Assembly (NCBI RefSeq): GCF_029867415.1
Contig: NC_081184.1
Span: 72,846,616-72,910,615, forward strand
Direction: 5' to 3'
Length of the DNA: 64,000 nucleotides
From: Vicia villosa
Taxonomy: Eukaryota > Streptophyta > Magnoliopsida > Fabales > Fabaceae
A program made the translations under genes and the position numbers. Positions 12,094 through 22,272 of this stretch are shown one piece after another; positions within the stretch are counted from its first letter, which is position 1; each line of letters starts with the position of its first letter. The notes under the pieces are model-generated. The model saw nothing but the letters and a program-made list of their open reading frames with translations, ran no database searches and was not told the DNA's origin.

Positions 12094-14941
12094 GTGAAAG
12101 TGCGAAAGAGCAAGGAAGAGGAAGTTAAACTGGGCAATTTTGTCGATGTAGCTACGAGTATCGATGGGGTAGTCGTAAATGTGGTAGATGTCGGAGGTGA
12201 CTTTCATAGCAAGCAAGACTTTGATGATCGTGAAAGCATGCTAACATGGATTCGTAGGAACACAACTAGTCTTAATTTTGGTGTGGAAATAGGAAGATCG
12301 GATAATGGTACGACAAGAAGAAACCCGTTTGTAACAATATTGTGCGAAAGAAGCGGTATATACCATCCTCCTCTAAAGAATTTTAAAAGAGACGACATGG
12401 GCACTAGAAAATGTGAGTGTCCATTTAAAATTCGTTGTTACATGTTGGCTAACACGAAGTGGAGATGCTCTATTATTTGTGGTTTGCATAACCATGCTTT
12501 GTGCGCAGAATTACAAGGTCATCCGGTGGCATGTCGGCTCAATCCGGTTGAGAAGACATCTATTAAAGACATGTTCTTGAATTTTGTTCAACCGAAAAAT
12601 ATATTTGCCACATTGAAAAGGACGACAACATTTCAAATATAAGGCAAGTGTATAATCAACGGTACCACAATAAAAAGGAGAGTAGGGGAGATATGAGCGA
12701 GATGCAACATTTGTTGAAAATGTTGGATGATAACAAATATGTGGTGCGGTACAAATATTGCGATGACGAGGTTACGGTCCGAGATATTTTTTGGACTCAT
12801 CCGGATTCCATAAAGTTGTTCAAGACTTTCTCGACAATGCGCCTTCTCGATTCTACCTACAAGACCAACAAGTATCGACTCCCATTATTCAAGATGGTCG
12901 GCGTTACATCCATCGAGAAGACATTTGCCGTTGGTTTTGTTTTTCTGGAGTGTGAAAAAGAGGATAATTTTTGGTGGGCCTTGGAGGTGTGACGCTCACT
13001 TTTGAAAAAACACGTCGAGATGCCTAAGGAGATTGTTACGGACCGCGACCCTGCTTTGATGAATGCGGTTGCAAAGGTATTTCCTTCTTCTGATGCATTA
13101 CTTTGTTGATATCACATATCATGTAATGTGAGAAGTAAGGTTAAACCCGTCAGGGGACAAAACAAGTAGCGATCGAAGGTGGGAAAGTGGTGAAGCCCGA
13201 AGTGATCGTTGACCAAATAATGGATGCATGGGCTCGTATTGCAAGTTAGTTGACAAAAGAACTTTACGCCGATGCCGTATTGCAATTTCAGAAAATATGT
13301 GAAAAATATCCCGATTTATTGAAATACGTTGAAAGCACCATTCTTGACAAGGTGAAAGAGAAGTTTGTTTGTGCATGGACTGATAAGGTCAGACACCTTG
13401 GAAATACAACCACCAATAGAGTTGAGTCGGCACATGCTACTTTGAAAAATTGGTTGTGTGATAGAAAGGGTGATTTGTGTAAAGCATGGGACACCATAAA
13501 TCACATGATTTTGAACCAACACAACGAAATACAAACGTCGTTTGGTCGGAGAATTACGATTTTGGAGCATCGATTTAAGAACAACATCCTTTACTCTCAA
13601 TTGATCGGCAATGTGTCTCGGGCCGGATTGAATTATATCTTTCATGAGGCGAATCGAGGTGAAATAATTGGTGGCGATACTGCAAAGTGTGGTTGCACTA
13701 TTACTATCACGTATGGTCTCTTGTGTGCTTGTGCTATTGCTAAAAAAGTGAGATTAGGTGAGCCAATAACAATGAATGAAATCACTCCTCATTGGAAGAG
13801 ACTTAGTTTTGATGATGATGGTTGTGTCGAAGAAGATTCGAATATCTCTATTATTTCCGAGTTGGAAGTGATACAAGAGAGGTTTTCGAAGGTCGATGAC
13901 TACACGAAATTATACATCAAAGAACAATTGAGGAGGATTGGATTTTCCGAAACAACCGACATGAAACCGCCGTCTCAACCCGTTAATACAAAAGGTGCTC
14001 CGAAGAAAGTGAGGTCTACGCCAAATGACAACTCGACAACACGGTCTCCTTCATATTGTGAGCACGTCGACAAACTCTTTCCTGACTCACCTACTCAAAA
14101 ATCGCAAAAATCCCAAAAGAGTTCAAACAAGGGAGTTCGCCTAAGCAAACAGCCTCCGACACCTATTCCACCGCAAGTTCCGCAAGTATCGACTCTGATT
14201 CTTACACCTATTGTTCAAAAAGTTTCGATTCCAACACCTATTGCGCTATCAATTGAAGAGGTACAAATTGCTCCAAAAATTCCATTCATTAACGAGATGC
14301 CGATTTTTATGCATAAATACATCGACCGGATCGTCAATGTGGTGGGGGACGGTAATTGCGGATTTCGGGCCGTATCGGCTTTGCTTGGTAAGAGAGAGGG
14401 TGCCCATAAGCTTGTCCGTCATGATCGTATCGACGAGTTGGTGAACCATAAAGACTCGTACACGCGGGTATTTGGAGACGAAACCAAATTTCAATCGCTC
14501 AACGAACCTCTTGTTCCTTAGGGGGCGCCTAGGCACCGGTTTCACGTTGGATGAGATTCCCGGAAATGAGACATCTTATTGCATGCGCATATGACATGGT
14601 ATGCATTGAATTGACGCGTTATGGTTTTTCGGAAACCTTTTTTCCGCTCTGCACCGCACCTCCTGCAAATCCAATTGATCGTATTATGTGTTGGATGGCT
14701 CGCCAAATCACGTCATTTTGTACAAGTTTACTTGAAGCCGGGATGCCCCATACCACCTACGTCACCGGAATGGAATCTTCATCATACCAAACTTGCCGAG
14801 ACATGGCCGAATTTATTTGTTGATAGGATGCATGAATTTGAAAGATTGAATAATATCGATAAAATCTCAAATGCGAAAATGTCAAAATTGAAACCACCAA
14901 TAGATTTAGCCGGTGACAGTTTTTTTGATGTATTTATCTAG
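12094..14941 (+). pseudogene. MULE transposase fused to an OTU-like cysteine protease, degraded
   Basis: The N-terminal part (to about 12640) is a FAR1-like DNA-binding region with conserved Cys/His (TRKCECPFKIRCY, HNHAL). The MULE DDE core follows: first Asp in LDSTYKTNKYRLPL (12846-12887), second in VTDRDPALMNAV (about 13036-13071), and Glu in TTNRVESAHATLKNWL (about 13410-13457). A SWIM-like zinc motif (CGCTITITYGLLCACAI) ends the transposase. A Pro/Ser/Lys-rich linker (about 13960-14280) leads to an OTU domain with the catalytic Asp-Cys motif GDGNCGFRAV (14347-14376) and, after a frameshift, the presumed catalytic His in RHFVQVYL (about 14710-14733). Breaks: frameshift near 12625, TGA 12990, TGA about 13108, frameshift and stops near 13160-13250, TAG 14519, frameshift near 14690. 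The transposase would cut and insert the element; the protease could remove ubiquitin-like tags. Transposase-OTU fusions are, to my knowledge, known from legume MULE annotations. The start is uncertain because the frame opens without an ATG next to the gypsy LTR. Confidence 0.88.
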
Positions 14942-15087
14942 TTTCAAAGTGTAATATATGCACTCTATAACATTGCAATATAATCCTTTTTTGTGTTTGT
15001 TTGTTTGTTTGTTTGTGTGTTTGTGTATTTGTCTCTTGAAAAATGCTGCTACTGCTTTCTGTTCTGGTTTTAAATTAGCAGGAAAAC

Positions 15088-15198
15088 TTTCGTAGATCCA
15101 TATACGGAAAGGTGTTAAAATGAAATTACAGGTCTTTCTCGTAGATGCATATACGAAAAGGTGTTACATATGACCCTTCCGTGGATACATCTACGGAA
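15088..15198. repeat. Cluster of three GCAT-centred palindromes, MULE 3' region
   Basis: Three copies of a roughly 20-bp inverted repeat lie at 15088-15110, 15139-15158 and 15177-15198, with a consensus near TTCCGTAGATGCATATACGG. They resemble the palindromes in elements A and B at 1.27-3.2 kb. They lie between the OTU remnant and a second small reading frame. Confidence 0.75.
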
Positions 15199-15321
15199 CT
15201 GACTGTGACAGAGATTATGCGGTCCATATTCTCCAAAGGCTTCTATATATTTGGGGTTTCTAGGTTTGCATTGCACACAAGCACAAACCCTAAACACAAA
15301 CACACAACACAAACACATAAA

Positions 15322-15675
15322 ATGTCTCGCATTAGGCCAGATGGATGTCACCGAACATCAATGAAGCGTCCCGATCTTGAACCGGAATACCGCATAAGGG
15401 GTGAGCATGTCATTTTCTCTCCCGTCAAACCACCCGTGTCGGTGAAGTTTTAGAATATCCATTCCTTCGACTAACTCAAGAGGACTATCATGTCTTTTTT
15501 AGAGGGGGAGTACAAACCCGGAGAAGAAATCAAAAGGATCCAGAGGCTTATAACAAGTACCTCGTTCGCGACCGGAAAAACGGAACGTTGGCGGGTTGAA
15601 GTGAAATGGGACATGGATTGCATTCAAATGATGCATGGATTAGATGACATTGTTTTAACCGTTGTAATTTCTTAG
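15322..15675 (+). pseudogene. Second small reading frame of the MULE, unknown function, broken
   Basis: An ATG at 15322 opens a 43-codon frame (MSRIRPDGCHRTSMKRPDL). From about 15400 the protein-like text moves to another frame, reading VGEVLEYPFLRLTQEDYHVF and then YNKYLVRDRKNGT up to about 15600. This suggests one protein of roughly 100 residues broken by a frameshift. I do not recognise the family. It lies between two palindrome clusters and so is inside the transposon. A leader rich in ACACAAAC precedes it. Confidence 0.45.
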
Positions 15676-15798
15676 ATCTATTAGTTTTCTTAATTTTCTG
15701 TTTGAAATTTCGGTGTAATATCGATTAATCAATGAATCAATGAAATGTATTTTATGTTTACAAATGCTTTTGTTTTGGTTTTCTGGTTGTGGGTTTAT

Positions 15799-15955
15799 TC
15801 CGTAGATGCATATACGGAAGGCTTCCGTAGGTGCATCTACGGAACAGAACAACGTTAAATAAAAAATAAGTGCTTTCGGAGATCCATCTACAAAAACACA
15901 AGGACAAAATGGTCAATTCAATGGTGTGTAAGAGGGCCATAAGGTTGAGAGAGAA
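15799..15955. repeat. Distal palindromes and probable right terminus of the MULE
   Basis: Palindromes occur at 15799-15820 and 15823-15844, with a decayed one near 15873-15892. Read inward from about 15955, the end is GAGAATTTCTCTCTCAACC, followed by TTATGGCCCTC. This resembles the left end of element A (GGAAATTTCTTTATGGACCC). No left TIR was found upstream of 12094, where a gypsy LTR abuts. Confidence 0.55.
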
Positions 15956-16242
15956 ATTCTCAAATTTTTTTTCGTATATAATATCTGTGTAAATCTTTAT
16001 TATTATTTTATTATTACTCCTCTGTAGGTTAATTTGGTGATATTATTTTTCACTCTCCATCTCTTCCGTTGAACCCTTTCCTTTCTCTTCCTCGAACTTT
16101 AACTAAACCAAAACCCAACTTTTCTAAACTTTCTTCATATTTAATTTCATTTAATTCATAACACTGCTACTACACAACCAGCACCCACACACCCAATCTT
16201 CATATATATATATATATATACTTTGATTCTTCATCTCTCTCA
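15956..16242 (+). promoter_or_regulatory. Promoter and 5' UTR region of the cap methyltransferase gene
   Basis: The interval between the MULE terminus and the ATG holds a TATA-like TATATAATAT at about 15975-15984, a C/T-rich leader typical of plant 5' UTRs, and an (AT)n run at 16203-16220. The transposon ends about 290 bp upstream of the start codon, so the core promoter abuts transposon DNA. The TATA assignment is inference from sequence and spacing. Confidence 0.5.
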
Positions 16243-19200
16243 ATGAAACGAGGCTACCGAGAATCTCCTTCATCTTCATTCGGCCCTCCTCAATCTAAAT
16301 CTAGACATAATTCTCAAGGTATGATTTCACCATTTTCAACGCCGATTTTTTGTTGTATCGATCTAGGTTTCCCTAATTTCACCTTTTATTTTGAGCATTG
16401 GTTTGGTATCAGTTAATTTGAGCTTTTGTTTTGTAATATTAGGTTAAGTTTCAACAGTAAAGTTAAAAGTAAAGGGTTCACTGTGTAATTAATAATAATA
16501 ATAGTCAGTTTTGCTAGTATATTTGATAAAAAAGAAGTACTACTATGACATTGAGCTTTGATGAATTAGTAATTTAATGTAAATCAAACCTACGCAGCTT
16601 TGATACCTCTGAAAAAAAGTGTGTCAGGGTCGGTGTCTGAAACAGGTGCGGATTGTGGCTTATTTTCGATTGAGTTATTGTGTGTAGGTGATGTGAATTT
16701 CCTGGAGGATGAAACCACGAAGAATTTCGCTCAGAAAGTAGCTGATCATTACAGTGCAAGATCAAACCAGACCCTGGAAGAACGAGAAGCTAGCCCAATT
16801 ATTCATTTGAAGAAACTTAATAATTGGGTATACGTGTATTTTCCGTAATATATGATTTTGTCGTCACTGTCACCGTGGTATTAGATGATTTTTTATTGAT
16901 GGTTTTTGCAATTTTGTTATTTAACAGATTAAGAGTGTCTTAATTCAGCTTTACGCTCGCCGAGGAGATGCAGTACTCGACCTTGCATGTGGCAAGGTGT
17001 TGGTGGTTTTCAGCTGTTGTTTATATACTGCAACTCATTCTTAGTTTCTTATCGCTGCTTTCGTATTTTGGTTTCACTAGGGTGGTGATCTTATCAAATG
17101 GGACAAGGCGAAAATTGGATATTATGTTGGTATTGACATTGCTGACGGTTCAGTAAGTTTTAAACTTTTCTGCTCTGGTTTTCCCTATCTGGTTGTTTAT
17201 ACAATCATTACCATCAAATCATACTATATTTGATAGGAAAAAACATTCAACACAATCATTCAAGTCATTTCTGCGCAACAATTAAGGATATACTTTAAAC
17301 TTAGCCTTATATTTTGCGAAATATTATTCACAAAATCTTGCTGCTGACTACATCTTATTTTAATTTCAATTTCTTCAAACGACAATAACAAGACATTAAA
17401 TTGTTCGTAGTACACTGATACATATTTTTTATGTTCTTACTAGTGGCAGTAAATTTTCTATTATAATTTTATATTCCCCTAATTTTAGGAAACATTGTAT
17501 ACCTTATTTTTCCAAACTAGTTGTAATTGTGTTATATTTGTAATCTGAGTTCAACCATCCCTGCAGATCAAAGATTGCCGTACCCGTTACAATGGTGATG
17601 CTGACCATCATCAACGACGTAAAAAGTTTTCATTTCCTGCTCGCCTCATGTGTGGAGATTGTTACGAGGTGATTAATATTTCATGGAAAAAAATAGCTTT
17701 ATACTTATCACTTAATGTTTTGAAGTTTACGTTTCATCTCTGTATTTTGTTAAGGACATTGATGGTTTGTTTGGGAACAAATTGAGAAGGGTATGAAAAT
17801 TGGAAGATACTGTGAAAAACTGAAAATAGATGGGGGAATATTAGATTCACAACTTTTTCTCTTTCTTTAAATTCATTTTCCTCAAATCATTTGAATCAAA
17901 ATGAACATAAATGTGTTTTGTCTCATTCTCGATAAATTTTCTTTCTTTTTCTGTTTCTGCTTTTCTTCTGCCATCACAAGTGTTGTTAGCATACTATACT
18001 CCCATACCTCTTGACATTGAAATTTCAAAACCAGAAAACTTAAATGATAAGTAATGCAGAGAAAGTGATATTCAGCTTCAATAATAATTTCTGTATTTGT
18101 TAAGATGTTAAAAGTAGGCGTTGTTGTTCATGTCATTTACAATTTCAGGTTCGCTTAGACAAAGTTCTTGCAGACGATGCTCCTTTTGATATCTGTAGTT
18201 GCCAGGTAAATGATGCACTCTTGTGTTAATATAGATTATCGTATTTATGCTGAAAGTAATGTTATCAAATAGCGGCGCCATGGCCGCTATGGCGGTTATA
18301 CATGGCAGTTTTTGGGCTCGCCGCAATGGTAAATATCGGCCGATATTGCGGGTTTTTCCGCTATAACAGCACCGCAAAGTGGCCGATATGGCGGGATTTT
18401 GGCTCTCCGCCATGGACTGCCATCCACCATCGACAACACTGGCTGAAACCGATGTATACTACTATAAAATGTGATCTCTTTAGAAGTGCTCTCTCCTAGA
18501 AACTACCTTGTTTTCTGCATCAACTTTTGGATCATGTTTTCTTGTTAAAAATCCGTATGTATTTCTTTTATTACACTTTTTGCATCTAGATTCTCAAGTG
18601 TTTTTGCAATATTGCCTTACTGTTTAATCTCTTTTAGCTCACGACATACCAATTACAAACTTGTTGCATCTTGAAAGTGTTTATTTCTAATCTGATAAAC
18701 ATTTTAAATGCTGCAGTTTGCATTGCATTACTCCTGGTCTACAGAGGCACGTGCTCGGCGAGCATTGGCTAATGTGTCGGCTTTACTTCGTCCCGGAGGC
18801 ATTTTCATTGGAACTATGCCAGATGCCAATGTGATTATCAAGAAGCTTAGAGAAGGTTTTTGATGCACTTAAATTCTAATTACCATTCTTTCAAAATAAA
18901 CTTAGTCGTTGATGAAATTATCTAACATCCATTGATCTATGTAGCGGACCTCATTTAGTTAGATAAGACATTGTGATTGTTGTTTTCTAAAACAAATCTA
19001 ATGGAAATTTGATGTGAATATGCAGCTGAAGGATTGACTTTTGGCAACAGTGTCTACTGGATCCGTTTTGACAAAGAATTTTCTGATAAGGTAATTTTGT
19101 TCTCCTGATCCTCTTGCTTCATCATTTTCTTTTATAATGTGTGGAACTTGTACAATTGTGGGAGTGATTTTGTGAGTTCTACATCTAACCAAATTTCTCC

Positions 19201-21189
19201 TGTGATTCAGAAATTTAAATCTTCCAGCCCCTTTGGAACCAAGTACACGTTCCATTTGGAGGTATCATTTCTTTTTACTCTTCTCATTTTTCTAAGCATC
19301 TAATAGTTGTTTTCCCATAACACGAGGCTGATCGTGAGATTGTATGTCAAACTAATGTAAGATGTATGACCACTACACTAACATATTAAGTTATCATTCA
19401 GCAGCACATTTGTTACTTGTTCATAACCCTTTAACTCTTGCAGATTTTTGACTAAGTCATTTATTTAAACGGGTCTAAGTACTAACATTTTTCAAGTGAG
19501 TCTAACTAAAAGCTCGAGTTTAGCTTGTTAAAAGGAGCAGAGTTTAACCTGGACTCATTTATTTAAATGAGCCTAGCTAAAAAAAATTCATATATTATTC
19601 GCCACTATAAAAAAGAAATTTCAAAATTAATTTATTACTCTATGTCTCAATAGAGTTCTATGTATTTACTTATTATAAATAAAAAACAATGACTAGGAAA
19701 TCATTATCATCAATTTATGAGTAGATTACAATGAAGCCCATATATATGTAGTACAATCATGGATATGATACTACAATGATATGAGAAATGAAATATTTAA
19801 AATTCAAGAAATGACATAGCTTAGGTATGTTAATAAAATTAATAAAAGAAACATATATAGAATATTTGTAAAAAATACATTAATAATTCCTCATTAATGT
19901 ATAGCTATAATGACCATTGACTACAATTTACCAAAGATACATGTAATAAAAACAAAAATTATAGAGTTTTTTTGCCTAAATTAAAATACATTTTAACATT
20001 GTTGTGACACTGAGGCCGTAACTACAAAGACAGAGGATCTACGAGTCTTCTCTTTGTTTCTGGGGAGAGAGCTTTTTTTTCTTTCAAAATGTCAAGGCTT
20101 GAACTTGACTCGTTAAAATAATCAAGTTCAATCTCAAGTTTAGGTTAGTTTATTTAATTAAGAAAACAAGCTCGGTGGACGATTTATCGAGTTCAAATTG
20201 TTTCCAATGTAGTTTTTTTATTTTTTATTTTTCCATAACACCCTTATTTTTAAGACTTATATGCACTATTTAAAACATTGCTTTTTGTTGCAGGATGCTG
20301 TTGATTGTCCTGAATGGATTGTACCCTTTGACGTATTCAAGTCATTAGCCGAAGAGGTATGTATTATTGCCTGCAAAACTATTAAATTGACGTATTCAAC
20401 GGCTAAAATTAAAGTTTGTGGGTTTCACATTGGAGTTTGATTATAATTTGCAGTATGATTTTGAGCTTGTTTTCGCAAAGAACTCGCATGAATTTGTTCA
20501 CGAGTATATGAAACGACCGGAATTTGTGGAGCTCATGCGAAGACTTGGTGCATTGGGGGATGGCAACCAAGATCAGGGTAACCCTTCGTAACTGTGCTGT
20601 TTCATTTTCTATTAAATTTTAAAAGAGGAAAGACTGTCATTAACTTGTCATTCTTCTGCTTTTGTATCATATTCGTCTTAATTCCCTTTGCTTATTTCAG
20701 TTTCTTAATAGTGTCCAAATTTCAATATTCATGATATATGTTTTTAAATTTAAATTTACAAAAGAACTGTGCTGTTAAAATGAAATTTTATACAGAAAAA
20801 TGTGTGACTAAAATTGATAATTATGTTGAAGTTTCCTTTATATATTAAGGTGCAGATTAAAGATTATTACATTTCCCTGTCAGTTTTTGAAATCTTTTTT
20901 ATTTCTCCGGTTAATAGATTTATATTTATATTAGGTACACTATCAACGGATGAATGGGAAGCAGCATATTTATACATGTCATTTGTATTGAGAAAGGTAA
21001 TTGTGTTGGCTAGTTCATTTCATGCTGATAATGCCAGCATTTGTCAAAATTTGCTAGCTAAATTCGGTTTTCTTTCTGAACTAACAGCGAGGCCAACCTG
21101 ACAAAAACCAAGCTAGCAGCAAAAAAGACCGAGGATTGATGCATATTACAGAGGACGACATAATGTTTATTAATGGCTATGACTATTGA
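16243..21189 (+). CDS. mRNA cap guanine-N7 methyltransferase, 13 exons, complete
   Basis: The enzyme transfers methyl from S-adenosylmethionine to N7 of the guanosine cap on nascent nuclear mRNA. Exons by eye: 16243-16318, 16688-16827, 16928-16996, 17081-17152, 17567-17668, 18149-18205, 18717-18855, 19026-19090, 19211-19261, 20294-20356, 20454-20577, 20935-20996 and 21088-21189 (stop TGA). All introns are GT..AG and the joined 1122 nt encode 373 residues without a stop. Key parts: basic N-terminus MKRGYRESPSSS; FLEDETTKNFAQKVADHY; SAM-binding motif VLDLACGKGGD (about residues 88-98, split by intron 3); YYVGIDIADGS; DICSCQFALHYSW; NVSALLRPGGIFIGTMPD; SSPFGTKYTFHLED. Length and motif order match the Arabidopsis orthologue (At3g20650 type). 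The ATG at 16243 gives that family's N-terminus. Intron 6 contains a hAT MITE, and intron 9 (1,032 bp) is AT-rich and probably repeat-derived. No disabling change is seen, so the gene is probably functional. Confidence 0.95.
18257..18441. mobile_element. 185-bp GC-rich hAT MITE in intron 6 of the cap methyltransferase gene
   Basis: The element has inverted ends (left TAATGTTATCAAATAGCGG; right, read inward, CAGTGTTGTCGATGG). It is flanked by GCTGAAAG (18249-18256) and GCTGAAAC (18442-18449), an 8-bp duplication with one mismatch, as expected for hAT elements. The interior is a chain of GCCGCTATGGCGG-like self-complementary words, much more GC-rich than the intron. It lies between exons 6 and 7 and touches neither splice site. 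Confidence 0.75.
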
Positions 21190-21336
21190 CGACTAACACA
21201 AAACAAATAAACTAGTGACTTGCTTTTCGAGAAAGGAAATCAAACCGCAGAGGGTATGAAGCCAACCTTCACTGGCAATTTGCCATGAGCCAGTACCATA
21301 TATCTCACAATCTTTTGTTGAATGTTGTAAGTTGGC

Positions 21337-21342
21337 AATAAA
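21337..21342 (+). promoter_or_regulatory. Polyadenylation signal of the cap methyltransferase gene
   Basis: A canonical AATAAA lies 148 nt after the stop codon, and the sequence downstream turns AT-rich. It is the most likely 3'-end signal; no other AATAAA is seen between it and the stop. Confidence 0.6.
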
Positions 21343-22104
21343 TGGTTGAAGAGAATTTTCTGCCCTAGAAAGTGTAAGTTAAAAATCATGAAAAGTAAAA
21401 CATAAGTAAAAAGAATATCACAATTATTTATTTAGTTTTCCATGACGACATATATAGACATGTATCATATATGTATTTATATATTTTTTTCTTCTAAATT
21501 TTCCCTTATATTTATTCATCTTATAGTAATTAGTAAGTTGTAGAACATATATATTTTTAATTAGGACTCAAGTAACACAACATATATAGTTCAATTCATA
21601 TTACAAAGATTCATAATCATGAAAATATGAATGAAGTTGATTAACATAGGACCATCGAAGAAAAAAAAATTAATATGGTAAAATATAATATGATTTTAAA
21701 AATTTATATTTTTAGAGAATATATAATTAAAACTTTTTTGGACTTGATATTGAATAAAAAGTTCTTAGATTTTATAAATTATAGACTAAATAGTAAATTA
21801 ATAATTGAAATTTACATTGATCAACTCTTATATGGATTATAAATTTAATGATTAATCATAAATAATATATACAAATAATTTTATATAATACTTTTTATAA
21901 TATTGTATTATTCACATAAATAAAAAATAATTAAATTTTTTTATGTATAATTTATTAAGATTTTTCATATTGTAAAATTTTATTTTGTATTTAACATAAT
22001 TTTTAAATATGTTTAATCATATGACTGTATTTAACTACTTAATCAAATATATTATTTCGTTTTAAAAAAATTTAAGGTAAAAATTCTAAAAATCTAGTAG
22101 TTTC
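21343..22104. other. AT-rich intergenic DNA
   Basis: Very AT-rich, no open frame of note, no recognised repeat family. It separates the cap methyltransferase gene from the Tourist-type MITE. Confidence 0.6.
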
Positions 22105-22107
22105 TAA

Positions 22108-22269
22108 GACCATTTACAATGGTTTCAACACTCAACACCCACTTTTTCAACTCCCAACACTCCATATCATTTTCTCTCTCTTCCACCTCACACTCAACAC
22201 TACTCTAAACACCCATTGGAAGAGATTTTGCATGTTGAGTTCAACTAAACACACCCATTGCACATGGTC
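22108..22269. mobile_element. Tourist-like (PIF/Harbinger) MITE
   Basis: A 162-bp element has inverted ends GACCATTTACAATGG and, read inward from the right, GACCATGTGCAATGG. It is flanked on both sides by TAA (22105-22107 and 22270-22272), the TWA-type 3-bp target duplication of PIF/Harbinger elements. The interior is a C/A-rich non-coding repeat of CAACACCCA and CACTCAACAC words. Confidence 0.8.
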
Positions 22270-22272
22270 TAA

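Noticed and set aside
18302..18499. ORFs on both strands in cap methyltransferase intron 6
   Set aside because: They arise from the GC-rich MITE repeats and lie inside an intron.
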